This document shows, piece by piece, positions 34,974-43,780 of a stretch of 64,000 nucleotides of DNA. The stretch lies in the NCBI RefSeq assembly GCF_041415945.1, contig NZ_JBGCUS010000001.1, positions 2,604,001-2,668,000 of the forward strand. The letters are read 5' to 3'. Below the pieces are notes generated by a model, which had not been told where the DNA came from, ran no database searches, and saw nothing but the letters and a program-made list of their open reading frames with translations. The position numbers and the translations under genes were made by a program. Position 1 is the stretch's first letter. Every line of letters begins with the position of its first letter. This DNA is from Ancylobacter sp. IITR112 (GTDB lineage: Bacteria; Pseudomonadota; Alphaproteobacteria; Rhizobiales; Xanthobacteraceae).

Positions 34974-35271
34974 CTTTGCGATCCAGGCAAAGCCGTTTTC
35001 GGCAGGCTCCGGCTTATCGCCGATCCCGGACACTTGCATATTTGCGGCGTTCACACAGCGGCGGCACCCGTTCGCCCTACCGCATTCGCCCGGGGAAAGG
35101 AGGATCGGCGTTCCATCTCGCAAGTCCTAACGGCGACCATGGAATCTCGAAAGCCTCGGCGCCCGGCACCCGCGCATAACCGTGTTCGGAAGGGCGCGTG
35201 CCCACCTTGGACCGGCCACCGCGAGCCGACTGTCGACGCCTGTGACTCCGCTTCAACGAGAAGGCAATGCC
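34974..35271. promoter_or_regulatory. Divergent regulatory region of cassette A
   Basis: 298 bp between the divergent LysR and SRPBCC-like genes. The half next to LysR is strongly conserved with 61630-61758 in cassette B, including a CGGC-GATAA-GCCG hairpin (near 35015 on the minus strand). The half next to the SRPBCC gene is diverged. This suggests that the LysR leader/operator is under selection. Confidence 0.45.
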
Positions 35272-35820
35272 ATGAAAATCCTCACCGACAAGATCCTTTC
35301 ACAGTCGGCCTACACGGCGGATATCGACGTGCCCTTCGAGAAGGTCGACATCGCCGAGTGGCTGTTCACCTTGCCGGAGGCGGAATATCTGCGCTGCTGC
35401 CCGCCGGACCATATCGGCTCCGGCGTCACCACCGCCGACGATGGTCGCCGCATGGTCATCAATGTCGAGATGATCGGCACCGGGCTGGTGATCCAGCACT
35501 ATGTCGCCGAGGAAGCCACGGCGAGCTGTTGCCGGATGAATTCGATCTCCGACGTGTTCACACCCGTGGGACGCACGCAGGTCAATGTGATCTGGGAACT
35601 GATCGCCGAGTCGATCGAGGGCGGCCGCACGCGCTACACCAACCGTGTCACCTCGCACCCGACCGACGTGTTCATGGACTTCCTCGCCGCGCACGGCCAG
35701 ACCTTCGAGCAGGCAGCCGTGGCCCGGCAGGAAGCCGGGGGCGACCATAACCGCCGCGAGACGCCGCTTTTCGCCGCCAGCATCGCCCGTCGGGCGACGG
35801 CCAAGGCGGCGGCGCAATGA
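35272..35820 (+). CDS. SRPBCC-like protein of unknown function (cassette A)
   Basis: 182 residues from ATG 35272, with GAGAAGG upstream. Sequence such as FEKVDIAEWLFTLPEAEYLRCCPPDHIGSG and WELIAESIEGGRTRYTNRVTSHPTDVF suggests a START/polyketide-cyclase-type ligand-binding fold; this family call is tentative. Stop overlaps the oxidoreductase start (ATGA 35817-35820), so the two are translationally coupled. Paralogue at 60909-61457 keeps the same length and overlap. Confidence 0.75.
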   Translation: MKILTDKILSQSAYTADIDVPFEKVDIAEWLFTLPEAEYLRCCPPDHIGSGVTTADDGRRMVINVEMIGTGLVIQHYVAEEATASCCRMNSISDVFTPVGRTQVNVIWELIAESIEGGRTRYTNRVTSHPTDVFMDFLAAHGQTFEQAAVARQEAGGDHNRRETPLFAASIARRATAKAAAQ

Positions 35821-36803
35821 AGGCGATCACCTTTGATGATTTCGGTGCGGCGGACGTGCTCCGCCTCACCGATGCGCCCATACCGGAGGTCCGCCCCGGC
35901 GATGTTCTGGTGAAAGTGCATGCGGCCGGGGTCAACCGCGCGGATCTGCTGCAGCGTCAGGGCTATTATGGTCACCAGCGCGATGGCGACAGCGACCTGC
36001 TCGGGCTGGAAGTGGCCGGCGAGGTGGCGGCGTTCGGCACCGATGTCACCGACATCCGCCCCGGCGAGCGGGTGATGGGCATCGTCGGCGGCGGCGCCTA
36101 TGCCGAATATGCCCGCGTCGACCGCGCCATGGCGGTGCGCATTCCTGACAACCTCGATTTCGCCGAGGCGGCGGCGGTTATGGAGTCCTTCGTCACCGGC
36201 TGGGAAGCCGCCGTGCATCTCGGCGAGACCGCTTCCGGGACCGCCGTGCTCATCCACGCGGCGGCCGGCGGCGTCGGCTCCGCCGCGGTGGAAATCGCCC
36301 ATGCCCTCGGCGCCCGCGTCTTCGCCACCGCCAATGTCGAGCGGCGCGCCGACGTTCTGGCACTGGGCGCGGAGGCCGTGTTCGACTATCGCAGCGAGGA
36401 CTTCGAGCAGGGCGTGCGTAGCGCCACCGGCGGGCGCGGTGTGGACGTGATCGTCGACTTCGTTGGCGGCGACTATCTCGCCCGCAATCTGCGCAGCCTC
36501 GCGCCGGGCGGACGCCTCGTTCAGGTCGGCCTGCTGGGCGGACAGGATAGCGCCAGCATTCCGCTCTCGCTCCTGCTGCACAATCATTTGCGTCTCATCG
36601 GCACGGTGATGAAATCGCGCACGGTGGAGGAGAAGCGCGCCATGGTGCGGCGCTTCGCGGAAGGCGCGCTGCCGATGTTCACTGAGGGCCGGTTGAAGCC
36701 GCTGGTGGGTAAGGTCTTTACGCTGGCGCAGGCTGCCGAGGCGCATCGCGCCATGGAGGCGGGCGGCGGGTTCGGCAAGATCGTGCTGAAGGTGACCGCG
36801 TGA
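35817..36803 (+). CDS. NAD(P)H:quinone oxidoreductase, zeta-crystallin-like MDR protein (cassette A)
   Basis: 328 residues. Zinc-less medium-chain dehydrogenase: GVNRADLLQRQGYY, GLEVAGEV, and the NADPH loop IHAAAGGVGSAAVEIAHALGARVFAT. Reduces quinones or activated alkenes with NADPH, cytoplasmic. Second gene of the LysR-controlled pair. Closely similar to the 59926-60912 product along the whole length. Confidence 0.92.
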   Translation: MKAITFDDFGAADVLRLTDAPIPEVRPGDVLVKVHAAGVNRADLLQRQGYYGHQRDGDSDLLGLEVAGEVAAFGTDVTDIRPGERVMGIVGGGAYAEYARVDRAMAVRIPDNLDFAEAAAVMESFVTGWEAAVHLGETASGTAVLIHAAAGGVGSAAVEIAHALGARVFATANVERRADVLALGAEAVFDYRSEDFEQGVRSATGGRGVDVIVDFVGGDYLARNLRSLAPGGRLVQVGLLGGQDSASIPLSLLLHNHLRLIGTVMKSRTVEEKRAMVRRFAEGALPMFTEGRLKPLVGKVFTLAQAAEAHRAMEAGGGFGKIVLKVTA

Positions 36804-36835
36804 GGCGCGGCGGCGGGCTCCGCCTGAACCGCGCC
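36804..36835 (+). terminator. Hairpin after the quinone-oxidoreductase gene
   Basis: GGCGCGG (36804-36810) pairs with CCGCGCC (36829-36835), followed by TAGATTTC. It starts immediately after the stop codon. Weak T-content, so probably only a modest terminator. Confidence 0.4.
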
Positions 36836-36883
36836 TAGATTTCCTGGATGCCTTCTTTCCCAAATTTGAGGCAACGGGCCCAG

Positions 36884-37125
36884 ATGAGCAAAGCCAACTT
36901 TACCGAGAACTCCAAGCGCGACGCGGCCGGTCAGATCACCGAGCCGGTCTGTCCGGTTGCGGAGGTCGCAGCTCGGCTGGGATCAGTAGGCGCATCGAGT
37001 GGAGGAAACGGCACGGCAAGCCTGCCGACGTGGCAGCGATGATGATCAAGCCGCTGAGGTTCGCCGGCTGAAGCGAGAGTTGCAGGGCGTGAAGGAAGAG
37101 CGCGACATCCCAAAAAGTGCCGGAC
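36884..37125 (+). pseudogene. Relic of an IS3-family OrfA
   Basis: MSKANFTENSKRDAAGQIT...PVAEVAARLG followed, in another frame from about 37035, by DDDQAAEVRRLKRELQGVKEERDI. Together these match the helix-turn-helix plus leucine-zipper layout of IS3 OrfA proteins. At least one frameshift and no OrfB downstream, so it is inactive. Confidence 0.7.
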
Positions 37126-37163
37126 CGAGCTGTACCGATCTCACCAATTCGAGGACGTCAAAA

Positions 37164-37334
37164 ATGGCCCGGACCCCCGATATCGCTAATGCGCTGACTG
37201 CCATTCTTCTTCATGCCGAGGCGATCAGGCGCCGCTCGACCGAGCAGGAACGCGCTGAGATTTCGGAGTCGGCGTCTCACATCACCTGTAACGCACGAAG
37301 GATCTGGCACGCCCTCGAAGCCGCTCCGAGGTGA
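37164..37334 (+). CDS. Hypothetical 56-residue protein
   Basis: ATG 37164 with GAGGA eight bases upstream. Sequence MARTPDIANALTAILLHAEAIRRRS...SHITCNARRIWHAL is amphipathic helical and faintly recalls the dimerisation helices of histidine kinases (NALTAIL...), but lacks a kinase domain. Could be a truncated relic or a small helical protein. No homologue known to me. Confidence 0.35.
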   Translation: MARTPDIANALTAILLHAEAIRRRSTEQERAEISESASHITCNARRIWHALEAAPR

Positions 37335-37836
37335 GGTGACGCCTTTGTCCGCCCGCGTCTCGGTTTCGGGCCGGCATTTCATGGCCGAGGGCCGCATCAT
37401 CCTCGGCGGGATCGCTCCATGTTCTTCGGCCCGTCTGTCGCTCGTGCGACTGCCCGTCGGAATAGAGCCCCTTCGACAAAGACCGAAACGGGGTCATTTG
37501 CGGTGGTCTGGTTCCAATCTCCAGAACGATGTTACCGAACTCGCCGCCCGTCTGCCTATAGCGGTGCACCTGTGCCTCCAATAGCGAGAACGCATTGCCG
37601 ACCACAAGACGCGAAGTTGCGCAACTGTCGTGCGGTGGCGGGCGGCGACGGTCGTCTGATGGTGCGACGCGTTAATACCTACGTTTGCCCACCGCATATC
37701 GTCAGATCATTTATCCGCGGACGCTCTTAAATTTAGATGATGCGGGGTTGATGAGATCTTTTGCTAAGTGCGACGGCACCCATTCGGATTTGATCTTCCC
37801 GCCGATCGCTCAAGCCACGCGCGACAGGAGACCTTT

Positions 37837-40137
37837 ATGGGCATCGTCAAGACCATTCGTCCCTATCATGAACCAGCCGGCGGCTGGGGCGCCCTGAAGG
37901 CAATGGGCACCGCGCTGGTCGAGCAGGATATCGCCCTCTCCGGCATGGCCACCTTGTCGCGCATGAACCAGCATGGCGGCTTCGACTGCCCCGGCTGCGG
38001 CTGGGCCGACCCGAAGACCCCCTCGCCGTTTGAATATTGTGAGAATGGCGGCAAGGCGGTGGCGTGGGAGGCGACCACGAAGCGCTGCACCCCCGATTTC
38101 TTCGCCGCCCACACCGTGTCCGAGCTGGAGGCCTTCACTGATTTTGAGCTGGAGATGCAGGGGCGCCTGACCCATCCCATGCGTTACGACGCCTACACCG
38201 ACACCTATGTGCCAGTGAGCTGGGACGAGGCCTTCGCAATCGTCGCGGCGCATCTCAATGCGTTGCCGGACCCGAATATGGCGGATTTCTACACCTCGGG
38301 CCGCGCCTCCAACGAGGCCGCGTTTCTCTACCAGCTCTTCGCCCGGGAATACGGCACCAACAACTTTCCCGACTGCTCCAATATGTGCCACGAGGCCACC
38401 AGCGTCGGCCTGCCGCAGTCGCTAGGCGTCGGCAAAGGAACGGTGCTGCTGGAGGATTTCGAGAAGGCCGACTGCATCTTCATCTTCGGCCAGAACCCCG
38501 GCACTAATTCCCCGCGCATGATGACGGAACTGCGCAACGCCTCGCGGCGCGGCGCCACCATCATGTCGTTCAACCCGTTCCGTGAGCGGGCGCTGGAGCG
38601 CTTCCAGGCGCCGCAGAACCCGGTGGAGATGGCGACCCTCACCTCGACGCCGATTTCCCAGCGCCTGTTTCAGGTCCGGGTCGGCGGCGATGTCGCGCTC
38701 ATCAAGGGCATCATGAAGCTGATGGTCGAGGCGGACGAGGCTGCCCGCGCGGAGGGGCGTGGCCCGGTGCTGGACTGGGATTTCATCCACGGCCACACCA
38801 CTGGCATCGACGCGCTGATCGCCGATCTGAAGGCGACGCAATGGCAGGATATCGAACGTAAATCCGGCATTGCGCGGTCCGATATCGCCGTTGCCGCCGA
38901 CGCCTATATGAAAGCGGAACGGGCCATCCTCGTCTTCGGCATGGGCATCACCCAGCACCGCCACGGCACGCAGAATGTCCAGCAACTCGCCAATCTCGCG
39001 CTTCTGCGCGGCAATATCGGCCGCGAGGGTGCCGGCATCTGCCCGGTGCGCGGCCATTCCAACGTGCAGGGCGACCGCACCGTCGGCATCACCGAGGTGC
39101 CGACCGATGCCCTGCTCGATGCGCTTGAGGCGCGGTTCGGCTTCGCGCCGCCCCGGGCGCCCGGCCACAATGTCGTCTCGGCGCTGGAGGCCATGGTGCG
39201 CGGCGAGGCCCGGGTGTTCATCGGGCTGGGCGGCAATTTCTCAGCCGCGATCCCGGACTGGGAGCAGACCCAGGCCGCCATGCGCCGGCTCGACCTCACC
39301 GTTCATGTCTCGACCAAACTGAACCGTAGCCATCTCGTCCATGGGCGCGAGGCGCTGATCCTGCCCTGCCTCGGCCGCACCGAGATTGACGAGCAGGCCG
39401 GTGGCCCGCAGGCGGTCACGGTCGAGGATTCCATGTCGATGGTGCACGCCTCTCGCGGCCATAACCGGCCGGCTTCCGCGCACCTGAAGAGCGAGCCCGC
39501 CATCATCGCCGGCATGGCACGCGCGACGCTCGGCGCGCGCTCCCAGATCGCATGGGAGGAACTGATCGCCGACTATGCGCGGATCCGCGAGGACATCGAG
39601 GCGGTGTTCCCGATCTTCCAGGGCTACAATTCTCGCATCGAACAGCCGGGCGGTTTCCACCTCACCTCGCTCGCCCGCGAGCGTATCTGGGCGACGCCCT
39701 CCGGCAAGGCCAACCTGCTGGTCTGCGAGGGGCTGTGCGAGGACCCGAGCGTCGATGATCCGCAGGCATTGTGGCTGACCACGGTGCGCAGCCACGACCA
39801 GTACAACACCACGCTCTATTCGCTCTCCGACCGCTATCGCGGCGTCTACGGCCAGCGCGACGTGATCTTCCTCAACGCGCAGGAGATGGAGCGGCGCGGC
39901 CTGAAGGCCGATGACCGGGTCGATATCGTCACCGTGGCGCAAGACGGCATCGAGCGCGCGGTGCGCGGCTTCAGGATCGTGCCCTACAGCTTCCCGGATG
40001 GCAGCTGTGCTGCCTATTACCCCGAGACCAACCCACTGGTGCCGCTTTACGCGCATGACCCGCAGAGCTTCACCCCCTCGTCGAAGGGCGTGCCGGTGCG
40101 TCTCGTGAAGACCACCACCCAGATGGGAGCCCACTGA
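37837..40137 (+). CDS. FdhF/YdeP-family molybdopterin oxidoreductase
   Basis: 766 residues from ATG 37837 (AGGAG six bases upstream). N-terminal CPGCGWADP with Cys51, Cys54 and Cys68 as likely Fe-S ligands, then molybdopterin-binding blocks (TSGRASNEAAFLYQLFAREYGTNN; IFGQNPGTNSPRM; LALLRGNIGREGAGICPVRGHSNVQGDRT) and the C-terminal MopB domain (VRSHDQYNTTLYSLSDRYRGV). Length matches E. coli YdeP, an acid-resistance-linked protein with undefined reaction. Stop and cydA start are 1 bp apart, so it is coupled to cytochrome bd. Confidence 0.9.
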   Translation: MGIVKTIRPYHEPAGGWGALKAMGTALVEQDIALSGMATLSRMNQHGGFDCPGCGWADPKTPSPFEYCENGGKAVAWEATTKRCTPDFFAAHTVSELEAFTDFELEMQGRLTHPMRYDAYTDTYVPVSWDEAFAIVAAHLNALPDPNMADFYTSGRASNEAAFLYQLFAREYGTNNFPDCSNMCHEATSVGLPQSLGVGKGTVLLEDFEKADCIFIFGQNPGTNSPRMMTELRNASRRGATIMSFNPFRERALERFQAPQNPVEMATLTSTPISQRLFQVRVGGDVALIKGIMKLMVEADEAARAEGRGPVLDWDFIHGHTTGIDALIADLKATQWQDIERKSGIARSDIAVAADAYMKAERAILVFGMGITQHRHGTQNVQQLANLALLRGNIGREGAGICPVRGHSNVQGDRTVGITEVPTDALLDALEARFGFAPPRAPGHNVVSALEAMVRGEARVFIGLGGNFSAAIPDWEQTQAAMRRLDLTVHVSTKLNRSHLVHGREALILPCLGRTEIDEQAGGPQAVTVEDSMSMVHASRGHNRPASAHLKSEPAIIAGMARATLGARSQIAWEELIADYARIREDIEAVFPIFQGYNSRIEQPGGFHLTSLARERIWATPSGKANLLVCEGLCEDPSVDDPQALWLTTVRSHDQYNTTLYSLSDRYRGVYGQRDVIFLNAQEMERRGLKADDRVDIVTVAQDGIERAVRGFRIVPYSFPDGSCAAYYPETNPLVPLYAHDPQSFTPSSKGVPVRLVKTTTQMGAH

Positions 40138-40138
40138 C

Positions 40139-41554
40139 ATGGACGCGGTCGCCCTTTCCCGCCTACAGTTCGCCTTCACCATCGGCTTCCACATATTGTG
40201 GCCGACGCTGACCATCGGCACCGCCTGGTTCGTCACCGTGCTGAGCGCCCTGTGGTGGCGCACCGGCAACACGGTCTATCGCGACCTGATGCGGTTCTGG
40301 ATGCGGCTGTTCGCGCTCGGCTTCGGCATGGGCGTCGTCACCGGCATCGTGCTGAGCTACGAGATCGGCACCAACTGGGCTGGCTTCTCCCGCTCGGTCG
40401 CCAATGTGCTGGGGCCGCTCTTCGCCTATGAGACGATGACCGCCTTCTTCCTGGAGGCCGGCTTCATCGGCATCATGCTGTTCGGCGAAGGGCGGGTGTC
40501 GAAGGGCGCCCATGTCTTCGCCTGCCTGATGGTGGCGACGGGCGCGCTGATCTCCTCCACCTGGATCATCGCCGCCAATAGCTGGATGCAGACCCCGGCC
40601 GGCGCGGTGGCGGATGCCGAGGGCATCTTCCATGTGGTGAGCTGGTGGGACGTGATCTTCAATGCCTCCTTCCCCTATCGCCTCGCCCATATGGTGTGCG
40701 CGAGCTTCCTGACCTGTTCCTTCGTCATCGCCGGCGTCTCGGCGTTCCATCTCTGGCGCGGCCAGCATGTGGTGGCCTCGCGCAAAGGATTTTCCATGGC
40801 GCTGTGGCTGGCGCTGGTGCTGGCGCCGCTGCAGATCTTCATCGGCGACCTGCATGGCCGCAACACCATGGTGGAGCAGCCGACCAAGCTCGCGGCGATG
40901 GAGGGGCTGTGGGAGACGACCCGAGGGCCGGCGATGACCGTGATCGCCTGGCCGGACATGGCGGCGCAGAAGAACCTCTTCGCCATCGACATTCCGCACC
41001 TCGCCAGCCTCTACCTCACCCATAGCTGGGACGGCGAAGTGCAGGGGCTGAAGGCGGTGCCGCCGGCCGACCAGCCCAATGTGCCGGTGGTGTTCTTCGC
41101 CTTCCGCATCATGGCCGGCATCGGCGTGGTGCTGCTCGCCACCGCACTCACCGGCTTGGTGCTGCGGCTGCGGGGACGGCTGTTCACCGCCCGCTGGTTC
41201 CAGTTTCTCACCATGGCGACGACCCCGCTCGGCTTCCTCGCTGTGCTGGCCGGCTGGACGGTGACGGAAGCGGGGCGGCAGCCCTGGATCATCTATGGCG
41301 CGCTGCGCACAGCGGATGCGGCCGCGCCGGTGGCGGCCGGGGCGGTGACGACCAGCCTGCTGATCTTCTTCGCGGTCTACAATGTGCTGCTGCTGGCCTT
41401 CGTCTGGTTCGCCGGGCGGGTCGCCCTGAAGGGGCCGATCGATACGTCGCCGCCGACCCGCGAGCACCCCGGCATGGAGCGCAGCACGCTCGGCGCCTTC
41501 ACCCCGTCTCCTGTCCCGTCGCCCATGCGCGGCACCGACCCAGCGAGGGCCTGA
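40139..41554 (+). CDS. cydA: Cytochrome bd ubiquinol oxidase subunit I (short Q-loop, CIO-like)
   Basis: 471 residues, about nine membrane segments. Starts with LSRLQFAFTIGFHILWPTLTIG (haem-ligand His in FHILWP), Q-loop GRNTMVEQPTKLAAMEG and GRQPWIIYG. The short Q-loop indicates the CIO (cyanide-insensitive) branch. Oxidises quinol and reduces O2 at the inner membrane without pumping. Two bases upstream of cydB. Confidence 0.95.
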   Translation: MDAVALSRLQFAFTIGFHILWPTLTIGTAWFVTVLSALWWRTGNTVYRDLMRFWMRLFALGFGMGVVTGIVLSYEIGTNWAGFSRSVANVLGPLFAYETMTAFFLEAGFIGIMLFGEGRVSKGAHVFACLMVATGALISSTWIIAANSWMQTPAGAVADAEGIFHVVSWWDVIFNASFPYRLAHMVCASFLTCSFVIAGVSAFHLWRGQHVVASRKGFSMALWLALVLAPLQIFIGDLHGRNTMVEQPTKLAAMEGLWETTRGPAMTVIAWPDMAAQKNLFAIDIPHLASLYLTHSWDGEVQGLKAVPPADQPNVPVVFFAFRIMAGIGVVLLATALTGLVLRLRGRLFTARWFQFLTMATTPLGFLAVLAGWTVTEAGRQPWIIYGALRTADAAAPVAAGAVTTSLLIFFAVYNVLLLAFVWFAGRVALKGPIDTSPPTREHPGMERSTLGAFTPSPVPSPMRGTDPARA

Positions 41555-41556
41555 CC

Positions 41557-42591
41557 ATGACCGAACTTCTGCAGGCGGACTATATCCCGCTGGTCTTCGC
41601 CGCCGTCGCCGTGTTCTGCGTCACGGTCTATGTGCTCGCCGACGGGCTCGATCTCGGCGTCGGCATCCTCTTCCTCGCCGCCCCGCGCGACGCTGACCGC
41701 GACCTGATGATGGCGTCGATCGAGCCGGTGTGGGACGGCAACGAGACCTGGCTTGTCATGGGCGGCACGCTGCTCTTCGCTGCCTTTCCCGCCGGCTACT
41801 ACATCCTGCTGCCGGCCTTCTATCTGCCGATCATGTTCATGCTGTTCGCGCTGATCTTCCGCGGCGTGGCATTCGGCTTCCGCCTTCAGGCGACGCGCCT
41901 CCGCCTCGTCTGGGACATCGCCTTCTTCGCCGGCTCCGTGCTGGCGACCTTCTGCCAGGGGCTGATCCTGGGCGGGCTGATCAATGGCGTGCCGGTGGAG
42001 AACGGCATGTTCGCCGGCGGGCCGTTCAGCTTCCTCAGCCTGCTCGGCGTGCTGTGCGGGGTCGGCCTGGTCGGCGGCTACGCGCTGATCGGCGCCGGCT
42101 GGCTGATCTGGAAGACCGATGGCGCGACGCAGGTCTTCGCCCGCGAGATCGCCCATGCCGCGCTGATCCTCACCGGCGCGATGATGGTGCTGGTGAGCGG
42201 GTGGAGTGCGTGGAGCGTGCCGGACGTGGCCACGCGGTGGTTCGCCCTGCCGAACCTCTTCCTGCTCGCGCCCGTGCCGCTGGTGACGCTCGCGGTTGTC
42301 TTCGCGCTGTGGCACGGCATCTGGGAAGGCGCGCAGCTCCGTACCTTCCTGCTCGCGCTCGCCCTGTTCGCCCTCGGGCTAATCGGGCTCATCGTCAGCC
42401 TCTGGCCCTATCTCGTCCCCCGCCACGTCACGGTGTGGGACGGCATGTCCGACCCGCAGTCGCTCGCCTTCCTCGCCGTGGGGGTCGCGGTCATCATCCC
42501 GATCGTCCTCGCCTATCAGGCGCACGCCTATTGGGTGTTCCGCGGTAAGACCAAGCATGAAACCGGCGCTTATGGTGGTAGTGGCGGATAA
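41557..42591 (+). CDS. cydB: Cytochrome bd ubiquinol oxidase subunit II
   Basis: 344 residues, about eight membrane segments. Conserved DGLDLGVGIL near the start and PVWDGNETWLVMGGTLLFAAFP. Partner of CydA. I see no CydX-like small subunit frame immediately downstream (38-bp gap to the convergent GFA gene). End of the YdeP-cydAB operon. Confidence 0.95.
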   Translation: MTELLQADYIPLVFAAVAVFCVTVYVLADGLDLGVGILFLAAPRDADRDLMMASIEPVWDGNETWLVMGGTLLFAAFPAGYYILLPAFYLPIMFMLFALIFRGVAFGFRLQATRLRLVWDIAFFAGSVLATFCQGLILGGLINGVPVENGMFAGGPFSFLSLLGVLCGVGLVGGYALIGAGWLIWKTDGATQVFAREIAHAALILTGAMMVLVSGWSAWSVPDVATRWFALPNLFLLAPVPLVTLAVVFALWHGIWEGAQLRTFLLALALFALGLIGLIVSLWPYLVPRHVTVWDGMSDPQSLAFLAVGVAVIIPIVLAYQAHAYWVFRGKTKHETGAYGGSGG

Positions 42592-42628
42592 ATACAGCGG
42601 TTCAGCAGAGCCTGCGGATTCGTGACGG

Positions 42629-43054
42629 TCAGTTGAACGGAATGAACAGCAGCGTCCCAGCCCGGCGAGGCGGCTTTCCGGCGTCGCTGGTGTGGTTGAT
42701 GCCATCCATGACCGGCACTTCGGGGAAATCGAACGGGCTTACGCCGTTGAGGCAGGCGACGTTGACCGCGTACAGCTGCTGGTCCGAGCGGCGCTGATGG
42801 TGGGTGTAGATCCCGCAACGCGAACAGAAGAAGTGCTGCGCGGGGCCGGTGTGGAAATGGTAGCTGGTCAGCACCTCTTCCCCCTGCAGCAGTTCGATCC
42901 CGCCCATTTCGGCCATCGCGACGACCGCGCCGCGCATAAGGCAATAGGAACAGGTGCAACGCCGGATCGAACTCAAACCGTCGTTGAGCGCCACCTGGAA
43001 GCGCACCGCCCCGCAATGGCACTGGCCAAAACGCTTTTTCGTGTCACTTGTCAT
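42629..43054 (-). CDS. GFA-family zinc protein (glutathione-dependent formaldehyde-activating-like)
   Basis: 141 residues from ATG 43054. Zinc ligands: QCHCG (Cys12, Cys14), CTCSYC (33-38) and CSRCGIYTHH (Cys77, Cys80). The family covers many carbon-sulphur-lyase-fold proteins of unknown activity; only a few bind glutathione. Preceded on the same strand by a truncated MFS gene. Confidence 0.85.
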   Translation of the reverse strand: MTSDTKKRFGQCHCGAVRFQVALNDGLSSIRRCTCSYCLMRGAVVAMAEMGGIELLQGEEVLTSYHFHTGPAQHFFCSRCGIYTHHQRRSDQQLYAVNVACLNGVSPFDFPEVPVMDGINHTSDAGKPPRRAGTLLFIPFN

Positions 43055-43110
43055 GTGGTTCCCTATCGACGTCTCCTGAGGCGCGGGCTGGATCGCGCGA
43101 CGGCCGCCGC

Positions 43111-43428
43111 TCACTGCCTGGCCAATCGGGGCCCAAGGGCGAGGGCGAGCGGCAGATTGACAAGCGCCGCGACGGCGGTCCCGAGCGTCGCGATGACGGG
43201 TCCCGCCTGGTCGCCCACCGCGCCGAACAGCAGCGGCGCCAGCGCCCCCGAACCGATCACCCCCGTGTAGAAGATGGCGAAGGCCCGTTTGGTGCGGTCG
43301 GCCGGCGCCAGTTCCGGCACCGTGCCATAGAGCACCGACGACGTGCCGTTCAACGTAAGCCCGAGCAGCGGCAGCAGGACCAGAAGCGGCGCGAGGGGCA
43401 GCAAGACAGCGACGGCGATCATCAGTAC
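43111..43428 (-). pseudogene. MFS transporter, C-terminal remnant
   Basis: About 105 residues of the C-terminal half of a major-facilitator protein (LLPLLGLTLNGTSSVLYGTVPELAPADRTKRAFAIFYTGVIGSGALAPLLFG). The frame is cut exactly at the left end of the IS (43429), and the N-terminal half is absent on the other side of the IS, so DNA was lost. Confidence 0.8.
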
Positions 43429-43452
43429 TGGCCTGCTGCCGGTTTCGTGGAC
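43429..43452 (+). repeat. Left inverted repeat of the IS at 43429-44684
   Basis: 24 bp, perfect inverse copy of 44661-44684. Confidence 0.9.
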
Positions 43453-43537
43453 ACCGAGATTGGGTGTTTCATGAAGCCGGAGGTGGCAGATCCAGCGACG
43501 GAAGTTTTCGCGGGAGTTCAAGGTTGAAGCGTTTCGG

Positions 43538-43780
43538 TTGATCAAGGAGCGGGGCGTATCGGCGGCTCAGGCAGCGCGCGATCTCGACGTGCACGAGAAC
43601 GTGCTGCGCAAGTGGGTGCGGGAGCTGGCATCCGATCCCCGCCAGGCCTTTCCGGGTCACGGCCAGATGAAGCCGGAGCAGGTTGAGATCGAGAAACTGC
43701 GGCGGGAGGTCGCCAAGCTCAAGGCGGAGCGTGACGTCCTAAGACGGGCCGCAGCCTCCTTCGCGAAGGACGTGACATGA
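43538..43780 (+). CDS. IS3-family OrfA (helix-turn-helix/leucine-zipper protein)
   Basis: 80 residues counted from a TTG at 43538. Conserved residues (RRKFSREFKVEAFRL) continue upstream in the same frame to about 43490 but no ATG is in frame there, so the start may be damaged or non-canonical. Helix-turn-helix ERGVSAAQAARDLDVHENVLRKWVREL and zipper IEKLRREVAKLKAERDVLRRA. Overlaps the OrfB start by 4 bp. Confidence 0.8.
   Translation: MIKERGVSAAQAARDLDVHENVLRKWVRELASDPRQAFPGHGQMKPEQVEIEKLRREVAKLKAERDVLRRAAASFAKDVT

Larger units (their letters stand above)
36836..37836. other. Intermodule region with IS relic and a possible micro-ORF
   Basis: About 1 kb without a standard gene. It contains an IS3 OrfA relic (36884-37125) and one plausible small gene (37164-37334). 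From 37335 to 37836 I see no supported gene. The last 100 bp are A/T-richer and probably hold the promoter of the YdeP-cydAB operon. Confidence 0.5.

Noticed and set aside
37740..37836. FNR/Anr box upstream of the YdeP-cydAB operon
   Set aside because: TTGATGAGATC near 37748 resembles half of an FNR site, but no matching second half-site (ATCAA) is present at the right spacing.
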